Shown: in pieces, positions 48,730-57,597 of the stretch
Position numbering within the stretch: position 1 is the stretch's first letter
Layout of the letters: every line of letters begins with the position of its first letter
Assembly: GCA_009929855.1 (NCBI GenBank)
Contig: RZZN01000005.1
Span: 1-64,000 of the forward strand
Reading direction: 5' to 3'
DNA length: 64,000 nt
DNA from: Gammaproteobacteria bacterium
Lineage (GTDB): Bacteria > Pseudomonadota > Gammaproteobacteria > Chromatiales > Chromatiaceae
The notes under the pieces: model-generated
Database searches by the model: none
What the model was told of the DNA's origin: nothing
Seen by the model: the letters and a program-made list of their open reading frames with translations, nothing else
Made by a program: the position numbers and the translations under genes

Positions 48730-48858
48730 GAGCGCGTGCCTGTCGTCACTCCAGTCGTCACGATGCGTCACCTCTCGCGGCTGGCGGCACTCTGCGCGCT
48801 GCCGCGTCCCGCGCTGTGCGGGCGCCAGGCAGGCATCCACGCGCCCCTTGCATGCCGC

Positions 48859-49422
48859 TCAAGCGTGGCCGGCCTCGCCACTGAGCAGATTGATGTCGAC
48901 ACCAAGGATCTGCGCGGCCGCGAGCCAGCGCAATTCAGGCTCGAGCATGAAGATGACCTCATCGCTCGCCGGACCACTCAGCCAGGCGTTGGCGCTCATC
49001 TCTTGCTCCAGTTGGCCACTGCCCCAGCCGGCATATCCCAGCGCGATCAGGATTTGCTTCGGTCCCTCTCCCGAGGCGATCGCCTCCAGAACGTCACGCG
49101 AGGTGGTGATGCTGATCTCGGAGGTGATGCGCAGCGTCGAGTCGAAGCTCGGCCCGGTCGTATGCAACACGAAACCGCGGTCGGTCTGGACCGGCCCGCC
49201 TTGATAGACTCGGATCTCGTTCACCCCGGGAGAGGTCGGCTGGATGTCGAGCTGATCGAGCAGCTCGCCGAGCCTGACCTCGATCGGTCGGTTGATCACG
49301 ATACCCATCGCGCCCTGATCCGTATGCTCGCAGACATAGGTCACGGTTCGCGCAAAATTCGGATCCTGCAGACCCGGCATCGCGATCAGGAAATGGTTGG
49401 TAAGCGAGGTAGAGAGTGCCAT
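48859..49422 (-). CDS. yqgE: YqgE/AlgH family protein
   Basis: A 187-residue protein of unknown biochemical role (AlgH was linked to alginate regulation in Pseudomonas). Family segments are clear: LTNHFLIAMPGLQDPNFARTV, GIVINRP, YQGGPVQ and ALGYAGWGSGQLE. The start at 49422 (MALSTSLTNHF) removes an unlikely 12-residue extension. It precedes ruvX and follows the TonB-like gene as in pseudomonads. Confidence 0.94.
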   Translation of the reverse strand: MALSTSLTNHFLIAMPGLQDPNFARTVTYVCEHTDQGAMGIVINRPIEVRLGELLDQLDIQPTSPGVNEIRVYQGGPVQTDRGFVLHTTGPSFDSTLRITSEISITTSRDVLEAIASGEGPKQILIALGYAGWGSGQLEQEMSANAWLSGPASDEVIFMLEPELRWLAAAQILGVDINLLSGEAGHA

Positions 49423-49487
49423 GCGTCTTAGTATCCCGATCGATGCGATCCCAAGCAAGCCCGAGCATCCGAACCGCGTTCTGGTGC

Positions 49488-50519
49488 TCAGTGCTCCCAG
49501 CCGAGTCTTCCTCCCTTCATGAACTGCCAGGCGCGCACGATGTCGAGCACGTCGGTCTCGGCGGCGATGTCCGGGGGGAAGGGGGCAAAAGGCGCGGCGA
49601 GCTCGACGATGCGGATCGCCGCCTCATCGAGTAGATCATAGCCAGATGAGCGCAGGATCCGGACCTGTTCGAGGCTGCCATCGGCGCGCACCGCCACATG
49701 CAGGATGAGACTACCATAGAGACGCTGCTCCCTGGCGGCTTGCGGATAGTTGAGGCTGCCGATGCGCTCGACCTTGCGCGTCCAAGCGCCGAGATAGCTG
49801 GCATAGCGAAGATCAGGCGTGCTCGTGCTCACTGTCTCGCGGCGCGGCCTCTCCAGCGTGCCCGCCGTGGGTGAGCGCGCTGCGTTGGCGAGACGATCGA
49901 TCTCCGCGCCGCGACTGTCGAGGATGCTCGCCACATCGACCTGGCGCTCACGCGGTGGCGCCTGGGTGGGCTCGGCGCCTGGGGTCGACAGGAGCAGGTC
50001 ATCCAACCGGGTGATGGCGGGTGTGTCAGGATCCTGTGCAGCCGGCCGCGCCGTGTCCTGGGATGGGTCTGGCGGCCACGGGATCACCTCGGGAGCGGCG
50101 GGCGCGCTGGCATGACTGGATGGCGCCAGTGCGCTTGTCGCATCCAGGGTCGGCGCCGTGTGCTCGGGTGCTGCTGGCATCCCGACGGACGCCGCCGGGA
50201 GTCGCTCATCCGGGCGTGCCTGTGTCATGTCGTTGGTCGTGAGCGCTGCGGGACGAGCCTCCAGCACCGCTGGCAGCTCGGGCTCCTGGGCCAGACTACC
50301 CATGGGTGAGGCTGCGCTGTCCTGGCCGGTTGTCGTCTGGATGAGGACCTCCAGGGTGGGCGCGACGCCTCCCTGGATGCGGCCCTCGCGCGCGGGCAGG
50401 GCGAGAGCGAGCAGGAGGATGAGCCCCATGTGCAGGAGCGCGGCAACCGCGATGGCGATCGCGAGTGTCCCGCTCGTGCCGATCCGGGCGGGACGGGTCA
50501 GCGCCCCAGTGGTCAACAT
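49488..50519 (-). CDS. TonB-family energy-transducer-like protein
   Basis: A 343-residue protein with a short cytoplasmic start, one membrane helix (about residues 20-42), a long Pro/Ala/Thr-rich periplasmic spacer (about 60-250) and a C-terminal TonB-like domain (about 255-343: YPQAAREQRLYGSLILHVAVRADGSLEQVRILRSSG). The clean family match is to the TonB homologue between gshB and yqgE rather than to the ExbBD-linked TonB. No exbB or exbD is nearby. The start is uncertain; ATG codons at 50591 and 50663 would add 24-48 residues, but 50519 gives a normal TonB N-terminus. Confidence 0.8.
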   Translation of the reverse strand: MLTTGALTRPARIGTSGTLAIAIAVAALLHMGLILLLALALPAREGRIQGGVAPTLEVLIQTTTGQDSAASPMGSLAQEPELPAVLEARPAALTTNDMTQARPDERLPAASVGMPAAPEHTAPTLDATSALAPSSHASAPAAPEVIPWPPDPSQDTARPAAQDPDTPAITRLDDLLLSTPGAEPTQAPPRERQVDVASILDSRGAEIDRLANAARSPTAGTLERPRRETVSTSTPDLRYASYLGAWTRKVERIGSLNYPQAAREQRLYGSLILHVAVRADGSLEQVRILRSSGYDLLDEAAIRIVELAAPFAPFPPDIAAETDVLDIVRAWQFMKGGRLGWEH

Positions 50520-50640
50520 GGCCGTATGCCCCGATGGTGATGCGATGGCGCGCGGTCCGCGGTCATCGATCACTGTGGCATCTCCATCCATCGATGCGCG
50601 CGCGGTGGACGGCGGACTCGTCCAGGCGTGCGGGCGGTCC

Positions 50641-51723
50641 TCAGAGCGCCTCGCCCTCGCCACCGTCCGCGAGCTCGGGCACCAACTGGATGCGCACGCC
50701 GGTCTCGACCAGCTCGATGCGCTCGGCCATCGCGGGATTCATGTGCAATGTGCCTTCTTGATCGACCAGGAGCACGTATCTCAGCCCCATCCGCGCGGCG
50801 ACCGCGGGCCAGTCGGTTGGTCCGGCGATGAACAGGGCGGTGGCGCCGGCCGCGGCCGTCGTCGCATCCCGATGCAGCACGGTGACCGAGCGCGTCTCGC
50901 GTGCCGGCGCACCGGTGCGCGGGTCGATGATGGCATGGTGGAGATCGCCCTTGAAGACGAAATTGCGATCATAATCGGCCTTGGTGACCAGGCTCTCGTC
51001 ACCGCGCAGCGGCACGATGGCAAGCACGCCCGAGCCACTGGCGCGGCGAATCGTGGCGCGCCAAGGCTGGCCGGCGCGATCGCCGATGACCCGGATCTCG
51101 CTGCCGGCCTGGATGAGTGCGCTGTCGATCCCGAGATCACGCAAGCGCGCGACAGCGAGATCCAATGCGTAGCCCTTGGCGATCGCGTCGAAGTCGAGCT
51201 TGATGCTCGGGTTCCTGCCGCGCAGCTCCAGCCCTAGGATCTCGATCTGGCTCATGCTCGGCTGGGCCTCGACCAGGCGTTTGACCTGCTGGGCGGGCGG
51301 TGGTGGGCGACTGCGCACCGTGTCGCCATGGAAGCCCCAGAGATCGAGCAAATAGCCGATGGCTGGATTGAAGAGTCCACCGCTGCGCGTCTCGAAGTCT
51401 TGTCCGAGCTTGACCAGCGGCATGATCGAGGGTGGTGCAACAAAGGGCTCGCCGGTGATCAGCAGCTGATTCACGCGTCCCATCGGACCGGGCCTCCAGG
51501 GATGCCAGTCCTGCTCGAGGATTGCGAGCTCCTCGCGCAGCCCATTGGCGGCCTCGCGTGCCTGCTCGGGATCGACACCGACGAGGCTCAGATCAACCTG
51601 GGTGTCGAAGGCATCGAAGCGCGTCGTGGAGACCGGGGTTTCCTTGCCGCACCCGCCGAGCACGAGCAGCAGTGTTGCCAGTGTGAGCAGGCGCGGGGCC
51701 GCTGAAGAGGCGGAATACAACAT
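50641..51723 (-). CDS. apbE: ApbE-family FAD:protein FMN transferase (lipoprotein)
   Basis: Covalently attaches FMN to threonine of flavoproteins such as Rnf and Nqr subunits in the periplasm. The 360-residue protein has a lipoprotein signal peptide with lipobox LGGC (about residue 25), then ApbE motifs DFDAIAKGYALDLA, HHAIIDPRTGAP and TTAAAGATALF. GGAGGTG lies five bases before the ATG at 51723. It stands between gshB and the TonB-like gene, breaking an otherwise conserved order; its flavoprotein targets are not in the window. Confidence 0.92.
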   Translation of the reverse strand: MLYSASSAAPRLLTLATLLLVLGGCGKETPVSTTRFDAFDTQVDLSLVGVDPEQAREAANGLREELAILEQDWHPWRPGPMGRVNQLLITGEPFVAPPSIMPLVKLGQDFETRSGGLFNPAIGYLLDLWGFHGDTVRSRPPPPAQQVKRLVEAQPSMSQIEILGLELRGRNPSIKLDFDAIAKGYALDLAVARLRDLGIDSALIQAGSEIRVIGDRAGQPWRATIRRASGSGVLAIVPLRGDESLVTKADYDRNFVFKGDLHHAIIDPRTGAPARETRSVTVLHRDATTAAAGATALFIAGPTDWPAVAARMGLRYVLLVDQEGTLHMNPAMAERIELVETGVRIQLVPELADGGEGEAL

Positions 51724-51795
51724 GAACACCTCCATGAGCAAAGATGATGGGTAGACGCGCGCGGCGATGCCCCGTCCCTGGCCTGCCGGCGCCGA

Positions 51796-52779
51796 TCAAT
51801 GGGCTGGCATCTCGCCAGCGACGTTCGACCGCTGCTCGACCCGCGCTTGGATCACATCCATCAAGTCACCCGCGATATCGGTGCCAAAGGCAGCATCGAT
51901 CTCCCGGATGCAGGTTGGGCTCGTGACATTGACCTCGGTGAGGAAGTCACCGATGACATCCAGCCCAGCGAACAGGATCGCGCGCGCGCGCAGTGCCGGG
52001 CCAACCTGTGCCGCGATCCAGCGATCCCGCTCGGTCAATGGCCGCACCTCGCCCGAGGCGCCAGCGGCGAGATTGCCGCGGGTCTCGCCAGGGGCTGGGA
52101 TGCGGGCGAGACAATAGGGCGCAGGCTCACCGTCGATCATGAGGATACGCTTGTCCCCATCGCGGATCTCCGGGATGAACCGCTGGACCATGCAGAAGCG
52201 TCTGCCGTGGCCGGTGAGGCTTTCGATGATGACACTGAGGTTCGGATCCTGCGCGCGCACATGGAAGACCGAGGCGCCACCCATGGCGTCGAGCGGCTTG
52301 AGGATGATCTCGCCATGCTCCCGATGGAAGGCTCGGATCTGCTCGGCCTGGCGCGTGATCAGGGTCGGTGGGGCGCACTGGACGAACCCAGCGGCGAACA
52401 CCTTCTCATTGGCGTCACGCAGGCTGCGGGGGTGGTTCACGACCAGCGTGCCGGCTGCCTCGACCTGCTCGAGCAGATAGGTCGAGAAGACATACTCGAT
52501 ATCGAACGGGGGATCCTTGCGCATCAGCACGGCGTCCAGCGTGTCGAGCGGGCGCTGCGTCGCCGGCCCGAGATGGAACCAGCCTCGTGGATCGTCCACG
52601 ACTTGGATGGCGCGCATGGATCCCAGTGTACGACCATCGCGCTGGGAGAGATCCGCGAGCTCCATGTACCACAGCGACCAGCCTCGCCGCTGCGCGGCGA
52701 GCAGCATGGCGAAGGTGCTGTCCTTCTTGATGTTGATGGATCCGATCGGATCCATGACGACGCCGAGCTCGATAGTCAT
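51796..52779 (-). CDS. gshB: Glutathione synthetase
   Basis: ATP-grasp enzyme that adds glycine to gamma-glutamylcysteine. The 327-residue protein starts MTIELGVVMDPIGSINIKKDST and has MRKDPPFDIEY, ILKPLDAMGGASVFH and the metal site TEVNVTSPTCIREI. The start at 52779 matches E. coli GshB; a 59-residue upstream extension reads as antisense-like text. gshA is not in the window. It follows rsmE at 160 bases. Confidence 0.96.
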   Translation of the reverse strand: MTIELGVVMDPIGSINIKKDSTFAMLLAAQRRGWSLWYMELADLSQRDGRTLGSMRAIQVVDDPRGWFHLGPATQRPLDTLDAVLMRKDPPFDIEYVFSTYLLEQVEAAGTLVVNHPRSLRDANEKVFAAGFVQCAPPTLITRQAEQIRAFHREHGEIILKPLDAMGGASVFHVRAQDPNLSVIIESLTGHGRRFCMVQRFIPEIRDGDKRILMIDGEPAPYCLARIPAPGETRGNLAAGASGEVRPLTERDRWIAAQVGPALRARAILFAGLDVIGDFLTEVNVTSPTCIREIDAAFGTDIAGDLMDVIQARVEQRSNVAGEMPAH

Positions 52780-52939
52780 GGTGCTCAGTCTACTGCAGTC
52801 TGATGCCGCGTGACAGGGCGCCACCCCGCTCCTCGCGACGCGGCTGGGTCGATCCGCGGATCCACTCGATCGGTTGGCTCGCCGGGACGCGCCCTGAGTG
52901 CCGGCGGCCAGTGGTGCCGGATACGGCTGCGGGTGCGGA

Positions 52940-53677
52940 TCACTGGCTGAGATCACCCCAGAGCGCCTGCATGATGGCGATGGCCGCGAGCGGTGCCGTC
53001 TCGGTGCGCAGGATCCGCGGTCCCAGACGGACCCCGATGAATCCGCAGGCCTCTGCGAGTCCGCGTTCTCGAGGACTCAAGCCGCCCTCCGCTCCCACCA
53101 TCAGGGTGACCGCGGTGCCGGGCGTGGGCAGGCTGGTCAAGGGCCGGTCGGCCTTCGGGTCGAGCAAAAGACCAAGGCCGTGATGGCTGTCCAGCCAACT
53201 CGTCAAGCGCATCGCCTCATGCAGCCGCGGCAAGCGACGCCGCCCCGCTTGCTCGCAGGCACCGATCACCACCCCCCGCCAGTGATCGCGTCGGCGCTGC
53301 AACCGTTCACCCGTCAGTTGCACCTGGGTGCGCTCAGTGAATAAGGGCGTGATCTGTCCAACGCCAAGCTCGACGGCCTTCTGTACAGCATAGTCCATGC
53401 GTTCGCCCCGGGAGATCCCGATGGCGAGATGGATGTCGAGCATGCGCATCGGCTCTGGGTCGGTGGCATATTCGAGCGCGACCCTGGCGCCCGCACGAGC
53501 GCTCCCGACGAGGTGCCCATGATAGTCGTGCCCGTCACCGTTGAAGAGGATGACGTGGGCCGGTGGGACAAGCCGCAAGACTTGGATCAGATGACGGGTG
53601 GGGGCGGGCGGCAGGCACACCTCCTCGCCCGTGCTCAGCCGAGTCTCGACATAGACACGTGGAGTGCGCGTGGCCAT
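52940..53677 (-). CDS. rsmE: 16S rRNA (uracil1498-N3)-methyltransferase
   Basis: SPOUT-class enzyme that methylates U1498 of 16S rRNA. The 245-residue protein contains the N-terminal PUA-like domain (about 1-75) and the knot domain with MVGAEGGLSPRE and LGPRILRTETAPLAAIA. Length equals E. coli RsmE (243). It is the first gene of the long minus-strand run to pyrX and is divergent from the plus-strand unit starting near 53959. Confidence 0.95.
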   Translation of the reverse strand: MATRTPRVYVETRLSTGEEVCLPPAPTRHLIQVLRLVPPAHVILFNGDGHDYHGHLVGSARAGARVALEYATDPEPMRMLDIHLAIGISRGERMDYAVQKAVELGVGQITPLFTERTQVQLTGERLQRRRDHWRGVVIGACEQAGRRRLPRLHEAMRLTSWLDSHHGLGLLLDPKADRPLTSLPTPGTAVTLMVGAEGGLSPRERGLAEACGFIGVRLGPRILRTETAPLAAIAIMQALWGDLSQ

Positions 53678-53923
53678 CTCAGCGGTCCCCCGGGTGCGCG
53701 CGCCAGGCGCCATGCGGCCGCATCAGGGCGCGTGCGTGCCCGATGCGCGACGGGATCGCGCGCGGATGTTCGCCAAGCTGGCCGATGCCTGGTGTCGCCT
53801 GCCAGCCATGAGCATGCGACCCGGCCGCGCGCGGCGACTTGGCGGCTGATCGAGAATCCCGGGCGCGAATGCAAGCCATCATTTGGATAAAGTGAGCTAA
53901 TGAAACCCAGTGAAAATTATGGA

Positions 53924-53952
53924 TTGACCTCATCCTGATCGATCTCTAACCT
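53924..53952 (+). promoter_or_regulatory. Sigma-70-type promoter for an unassigned plus-strand unit
   Basis: -35 TTGACC (53924-53929), a 17-base spacer and -10 TAACCT (53947-53952), embedded in locally AT-rich sequence. Transcription would start near 53959. Confidence 0.5.
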
Positions 53953-53958
53953 CTCCCA

Positions 53959-54329
53959 ACCATATCGCCTTTGAGTGTCCAATCGAGCGAATTCGTTCAG
54001 GTGACAGTGCCAAGGGCCCATCAGCGAGAGTATCCAAGTCGGACTCGAGTCGTGATTGCGCGGAGGCCATCCCCGCGGATTCTCCGAGCGGCTGGCCAGC
54101 CTCGTGATCAGCGAGACCTGCTACGGCTTGCGATGGATGGCGATTTTGTAGACGAGGAGAGCTGGAAGTGCTTCGTCAATTCGGTCCATGTGACAAAGAG
54201 ACCAAGACCTGCGCCCAGGTGGGCCCAAGTCGATCTGGTTGACAAGCCCAAGCTGTTCAAATAAAGACGGCCAGGCCCCTGCCAAGAGCCGTGTCGAACG
54301 ATCGGACGCCGCGAGGCGTCCGTTTTTTT
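53959..54329 (+). ncRNA. Putative unassigned transcript of about 370 bases
   Basis: The span is bounded by a good promoter and a perfect intrinsic terminator on the same strand, and no recognisable protein gene lies between. It does not show the conserved cores of RNase P RNA, tmRNA, SRP RNA or 6S RNA as I know them. A 97-codon frame opening with TTG (53971-54264), or its last 43 codons from an ATG at 54133 ending DLVDKPKLFK, could encode a small protein, but it has rare codons and no ribosome-binding site. RNA gene and small-protein gene remain open. The rest of the gap (53678-53923 and 54330-54408) holds nothing recognisable apart from the inverted repeat at 54371-54400. Confidence 0.4.
54303..54329 (+). 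terminator. Strong Rho-independent terminator
   Basis: A perfect 8-base-pair stem, CGGACGCC (54303-54310) with GGCGTCCG (54315-54322), a GCGA loop and a run of seven T bases (54323-54329). It is oriented for plus-strand transcription, whereas the neighbouring argF is on the minus strand. Confidence 0.9.
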
Positions 54330-54370
54330 GCGTACCCTGCATCAGGGATCACAGTCCGGCGGGTGGGGCC

Positions 54371-54400
54371 GAATTCAAGTCATGTTGGCTGCTTGAATTC
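54371..54400. repeat. Perfect 9-base inverted repeat beyond the argF stop
   Basis: GAATTCAAG (54371-54379) and CTTGAATTC (54392-54400) flank 12 bases. It sits eight bases after the argF stop codon and may end the argF message or bind a protein; there is no T tract. Confidence 0.5.
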
Positions 54401-54408
54401 GCCGTCGA

Positions 54409-55341
54409 TCATTGCCGGTCTGTCAGAAGGAGCTCCAGCAACGCCTTCTGCGCGTGCAACCGATTCTCCGCTTCGTCCCAGACGACGGATCTGGGACCAT
54501 CGATGACCGATGCCGTGACCTCTTCCCCGCGGTGTGCCGGCAGGCAGTGCATGAACAATGCATCCGGGGCGGCCCGCTCCATGACGGCATCATTGACTTG
54601 AAAGGGCGCGAACAGGGCTCGGCGCTGCGCCTGTTCGTCCTCTTGGCCCATGCTGGCCCAGACATCCGTGGCAACCAGATCCGCGCCTTCACTCGCCTCA
54701 CGCGGGTCGCGCACGATGCGGCAGCGATCGGCCACGCGCGCGAGCAGTGCCGCATCTGGCTCGAAGCCCTCGGGGCAGGCGATGCACAGCTCGAAATCGA
54801 GCAGCTCAGCCGCCTCCATGAAGGAGTGACACATGTTGTTCCCATCGCCAATCCAGGCCACGCGTCGCCCACGGATATCCCCGCGATGCTCGTGGTAGGT
54901 TTGTAGATCGGCCAACAATTGACAGGGATGCAGTGAATCGGTCAAGCCATTGATGACCGGTACCCGTGAATGCGCGGCGAATGACTCGACGGTCTGCTGC
55001 TCGAAGGTGCGAATCATCACGGCGTCCACCATGCGCGAGAGCACGCGGGCACTGTCCTCGATCGGCTCTCCTCGGCCCAACTGGGTATCGCGCGAGGACA
55101 GGAACAATGCATGACCGCCAAGCTGGGCCATCCCGACCTCGAAGGAGACGCGGGTGCGAGTGGATGACTTCTCGAAGATCATGGCCAATGTGCGATTGCG
55201 CAATGGCTGATGCTCCTGCCCGCTCGCGAGCATGCGTTTGAGCTCGATCGCCCGCGCGATCAGGGCACGCGCCTCCGTTGCGCTCAGGTCCATTAGCGAT
55301 AGGAAGTGACGGCAGCCTGCCTGACGTTCATCCAGCGACAT
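54409..55341 (-). CDS. argF: Ornithine carbamoyltransferase
   Basis: Makes citrulline from ornithine and carbamoyl phosphate. The 310-residue protein has the carbamoyl-phosphate motif [25 protein letters not shown] and the ornithine-site [10 protein letters not shown]. Two adjacent ATG codons are possible; 55341 stands six bases from GGAG. It begins 20 bases below the argD stop on the same strand, making an argD-argF operon. Confidence 0.96.
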   Translation of the reverse strand: MSLDERQAGCRHFLSLMDLSATEARALIARAIELKRMLASGQEHQPLRNRTLAMIFEKSSTRTRVSFEVGMAQLGGHALFLSSRDTQLGRGEPIEDSARVLSRMVDAVMIRTFEQQTVESFAAHSRVPVINGLTDSLHPCQLLADLQTYHEHRGDIRGRRVAWIGDGNNMCHSFMEAAELLDFELCIACPEGFEPDAALLARVADRCRIVRDPREASEGADLVATDVWASMGQEDEQAQRRALFAPFQVNDAVMERAAPDALFMHCLPAHRGEEVTASVIDGPRSVVWDEAENRLHAQKALLELLLTDRQ

Positions 55342-55360
55342 CATCCTCTCCCGCGGGCGC

Positions 55361-56539
55361 TCAGGCCTCACGTAGATAGCCCTTGACGAGGGTACTGAGC
55401 CCCTCGATGAGCTGTTCGGCCTCGGGGCGAGACAGGATCAAGGGCGGCAACAGCCGGATGACCCGATCCGCCGTGACATTGATGAGTAGGCCGGCTTCGA
55501 GTGCCTTGCCGACGAGATCGGCGCATGGCCGATCGAGCTCGATCCCGAGCATGAGACCACGTCCGCGGATGTCCAGGACACCGGCTAGGCTGCCGAGCGT
55601 CTCGCGCAACCCGGCCAGTAGATAGTCACCCTGAGCGGCCGCGTTGGCGATCAGATCCTCGGCGTGGATGGTCTCGAGGACCGCGCGCGCGGCGCGACAG
55701 GCGAGCGGGTTGCCACCAAAGGTCGAGCCATGCGAGCCTGGGCCCAGGACTTCGGCCGCCTTGCCGCGCGCCAGGCAGGCGCCGATCGGGACGCCGTTGG
55801 CCAGTCCCTTGGCGAGCGTGATCACGTCCGGTGCGCTGCCGTCATGCTCATGCGCGAAGAGTCGGCCGGTTCTGCCCATGCCGGTCTGGATCTCGTCGCA
55901 GATCAGCAGCCAGCCGTTCTGGTCACAGATCTCGCGTAGCCGCCGACCGTAGCCCGCGTCCGGGATGCGGATGCCGCCCTCGCCCTGGATCGGTTCGACC
56001 AGGATGGCCACGATATTGGGACGATTGCTTGCGGCCGTCTCGACCGCGACCACGTCATTGTAGGGAACCCGCACGAAGCCTTGGACGAGTGGCTCGAAGC
56101 CGGCTTGGACCTTGCGGTTACCAGTCGCCGAGAGGGTGGCGAGCGTGCGCCCGTGGAAGCTGTGCTCCATGACCAGAATGGCCGGATTCTCCACGCCGCG
56201 CTGGTGCGCATGGAGTCGCGCGAGCTTGATCGCGGCCTCGTTGGCCTCGGCTCCAGAGTTGGCGAAGAACACCCGCTCCATGCCGGAGTGCTCTGCCAGC
56301 ATGTCCCCGAGACGCTCCTGCTCGGTGATTCGGTAGAGATTCGAGGTGTGGATCAGGCGTCCGGCCTGCTCGCAGAGCGCATCGCGAATCGCCGGATGGG
56401 CATGTCCCAGACCACAGACGGCGATGCCAGAGAGTGCATCCAGATACCGCCGACCGGCGGTATCCCAGAGCCACACGCCGGCACCGTGCTCGAAAGCGAC
56501 CGGTAGACGACGATACGTGGCCATCAAGGCGTCGCTCAT
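55361..56539 (-). CDS. argD: Acetylornithine aminotransferase
   Basis: PLP enzyme that makes N-acetylornithine (and often succinyl-diaminopimelate). The 392-residue protein has the class-III aminotransferase landmarks: [44 protein letters not shown] and the PLP lysine in [10 protein letters not shown]. The ATG at 56539 is preferred; a longer reading through the upstream terminator exists in frame but is not natural. A sigma-70 promoter, an intrinsic terminator and a short Arg-containing reading frame whose stop overlaps this start lie directly upstream. Confidence 0.95.
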   Translation of the reverse strand: MSDALMATYRRLPVAFEHGAGVWLWDTAGRRYLDALSGIAVCGLGHAHPAIRDALCEQAGRLIHTSNLYRITEQERLGDMLAEHSGMERVFFANSGAEANEAAIKLARLHAHQRGVENPAILVMEHSFHGRTLATLSATGNRKVQAGFEPLVQGFVRVPYNDVVAVETAASNRPNIVAILVEPIQGEGGIRIPDAGYGRRLREICDQNGWLLICDEIQTGMGRTGRLFAHEHDGSAPDVITLAKGLANGVPIGACLARGKAAEVLGPGSHGSTFGGNPLACRAARAVLETIHAEDLIANAAAQGDYLLAGLRETLGSLAGVLDIRGRGLMLGIELDRPCADLVGKALEAGLLINVTADRVIRLLPPLILSRPEAEQLIEGLSTLVKGYLREA

Positions 56540-56592
56540 GCGCGCGAACCCTCGTGATGTGTCGAAAAACAAAAAAGGCGGTCTCTCCGCAT
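56536..56592 (-). CDS. Possible arginine-rich leader peptide of argD
   Basis: An 18-codon frame reads [18 protein letters not shown]. Its ATG lies in the loop of the terminator hairpin, four Arg codons include three among codons 2-5, and the TGA overlaps the argD ATG (ATGA), so it could couple translation to argD. GGTGG lies six bases before the ATG. Short frames arise by chance, so this is a hypothesis. Confidence 0.35.
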   Translation of the reverse strand: MRRDRLFCFSTHHEGSRA

Positions 56593-56603
56593 GAGAAACC
56601 ACC
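56565..56603 (-). terminator. Intrinsic terminator/attenuator immediately before argD
   Basis: On the minus strand an 11-base-pair stem (56603-56593 with 56587-56577, two G-U pairs) with a 5-base loop is followed by TTTTTTGTTTTT. It begins about ten bases after the predicted start of transcription and ends 26 bases before argD, so it would cut off most argD transcripts unless relieved. Confidence 0.85.
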
Positions 56604-56620
56604 CTTGAGCGAAGCTGGCG

Positions 56621-56650
56621 ACTATAGCGCGAAAACAGCCAAACCGACAA
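56621..56650 (-). promoter_or_regulatory. Sigma-70-type promoter upstream of argD
   Basis: On the minus strand, -35 TTGTCG (56650-56645), an 18-base spacer, and -10 TATAGT (56626-56621). The predicted start is near 56614. Together with the terminator at 56565-56603 it leaves a leader of about 75 bases. The rest of the sodB-argD gap (56651-56800 and 56821-56852) shows nothing notable. Confidence 0.6.
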
Positions 56651-56800
56651 CCGCCGCGCAGCCGATTCCGAGTCAGCCGATCAGTTTGGCCTCTCGCGCG
56701 GAGCTGATCCTTGGCAATGTTTCGTCATATTCCGAGCGAGTCGAGTCTGGTGGGTGCGGCGCAGGTTGTGCGCTCGAGCGGGCGACTGTGACGGATTCAG

Positions 56801-56820
56801 GCTCGGCTCGCAAGCCGAGC
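56801..56820 (-). terminator. Hairpin after sodB
   Basis: Perfect 8-base-pair stem GCTCGGCT/AGCCGAGC with a 4-base loop, about 33 bases after the sodB stop. No T tract follows on the minus strand, so it may protect the 3' end rather than terminate. Confidence 0.5.
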
Positions 56821-56852
56821 GCTGAAGGTGATCTGCTGACCCGCGCAACGCG

Positions 56853-57434
56853 TCAGGCGTCGTAGTTCGAGGCAACGAACGACCAGTTGATCTTGTCCCA
56901 GATGGTTTCGAGATATTTGGGACGGGCATTGCGATAGTCGACATAGTAGGCGTGCTCCCACACGTCGACCGTCAACAATGCCGTCTTGCCCTCGGTCATT
57001 GGGGTGCCGGCATTCGAGGTATTGTAGATCTCGATGGATCCATCGGCGTTCTTGACCAACCACGTCCAGCCCGAGCCGAAGTTGGTTGCCGCGGCTTGCG
57101 AGAACTGCTTCTTGAATTCCTCGAATGATCCGAACTTGGCGTTGATTGCCTCGGCAAGGGCCCCGCTGGGCGCGCCACCACCATTCGGGGTCAGACAATT
57201 CCAGTAGAAGGTATGATTCCAGACCTGCGCGGCATTGTTGAACAGACCGCCGGACGATTTCATGACGATGTCCTCCAGGCTCATCGTCTCGAACTCGGTT
57301 CCAGGGATCAGGTTGTTGAGGTTGTTGACATAGGTCTGATGGTGCTTGCCATAGTGATAGTCGATGGTTTCAGCCGAGATGACCGGCTCGAGTGCATTCT
57401 TTTCATAGGGCAAGGCGGGAAGCTCATGGACCAC
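56853..57434 (-). CDS. sodB: Superoxide dismutase [Fe]
   Basis: Converts superoxide to hydrogen peroxide and oxygen in the cytosol. The 193-residue length equals E. coli SodB. Metal ligands lie in [23 protein letters not shown] and [13 protein letters not shown]; the second-shell Gln in [10 protein letters not shown] marks the iron type. The start is a GTG at 57434 (read [17 protein letters not shown]) nine bases from AGGAG; an in-frame ATG ten codons upstream overlaps that site. It is divergent from hyuB. Confidence 0.96.
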   Translation of the reverse strand: MVHELPALPYEKNALEPVISAETIDYHYGKHHQTYVNNLNNLIPGTEFETMSLEDIVMKSSGGLFNNAAQVWNHTFYWNCLTPNGGGAPSGALAEAINAKFGSFEEFKKQFSQAAATNFGSGWTWLVKNADGSIEIYNTSNAGTPMTEGKTALLTVDVWEHAYYVDYRNARPKYLETIWDKINWSFVASNYDA

Positions 57435-57597
57435 GATCAGGATCTCCTCATGGGTTGATGTCACAGTCGACGACGATTGTTCGCCCCTTAGGTTGGATCG
57501 CTTGCGCCAATCTCAACCCATCGCGACGTCACCTGCTGCTACACTGGCCACTGGCACCCCAGTGCCGATGCGGGTCATCAGCGGGAGGGCTCGAGAC

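Noticed and set aside
49819-51237. Plus-strand frames over the TonB-like and apbE genes
   Set aside because: They oppose clear signal/lipobox and ApbE motifs and carry no recognisable domains.
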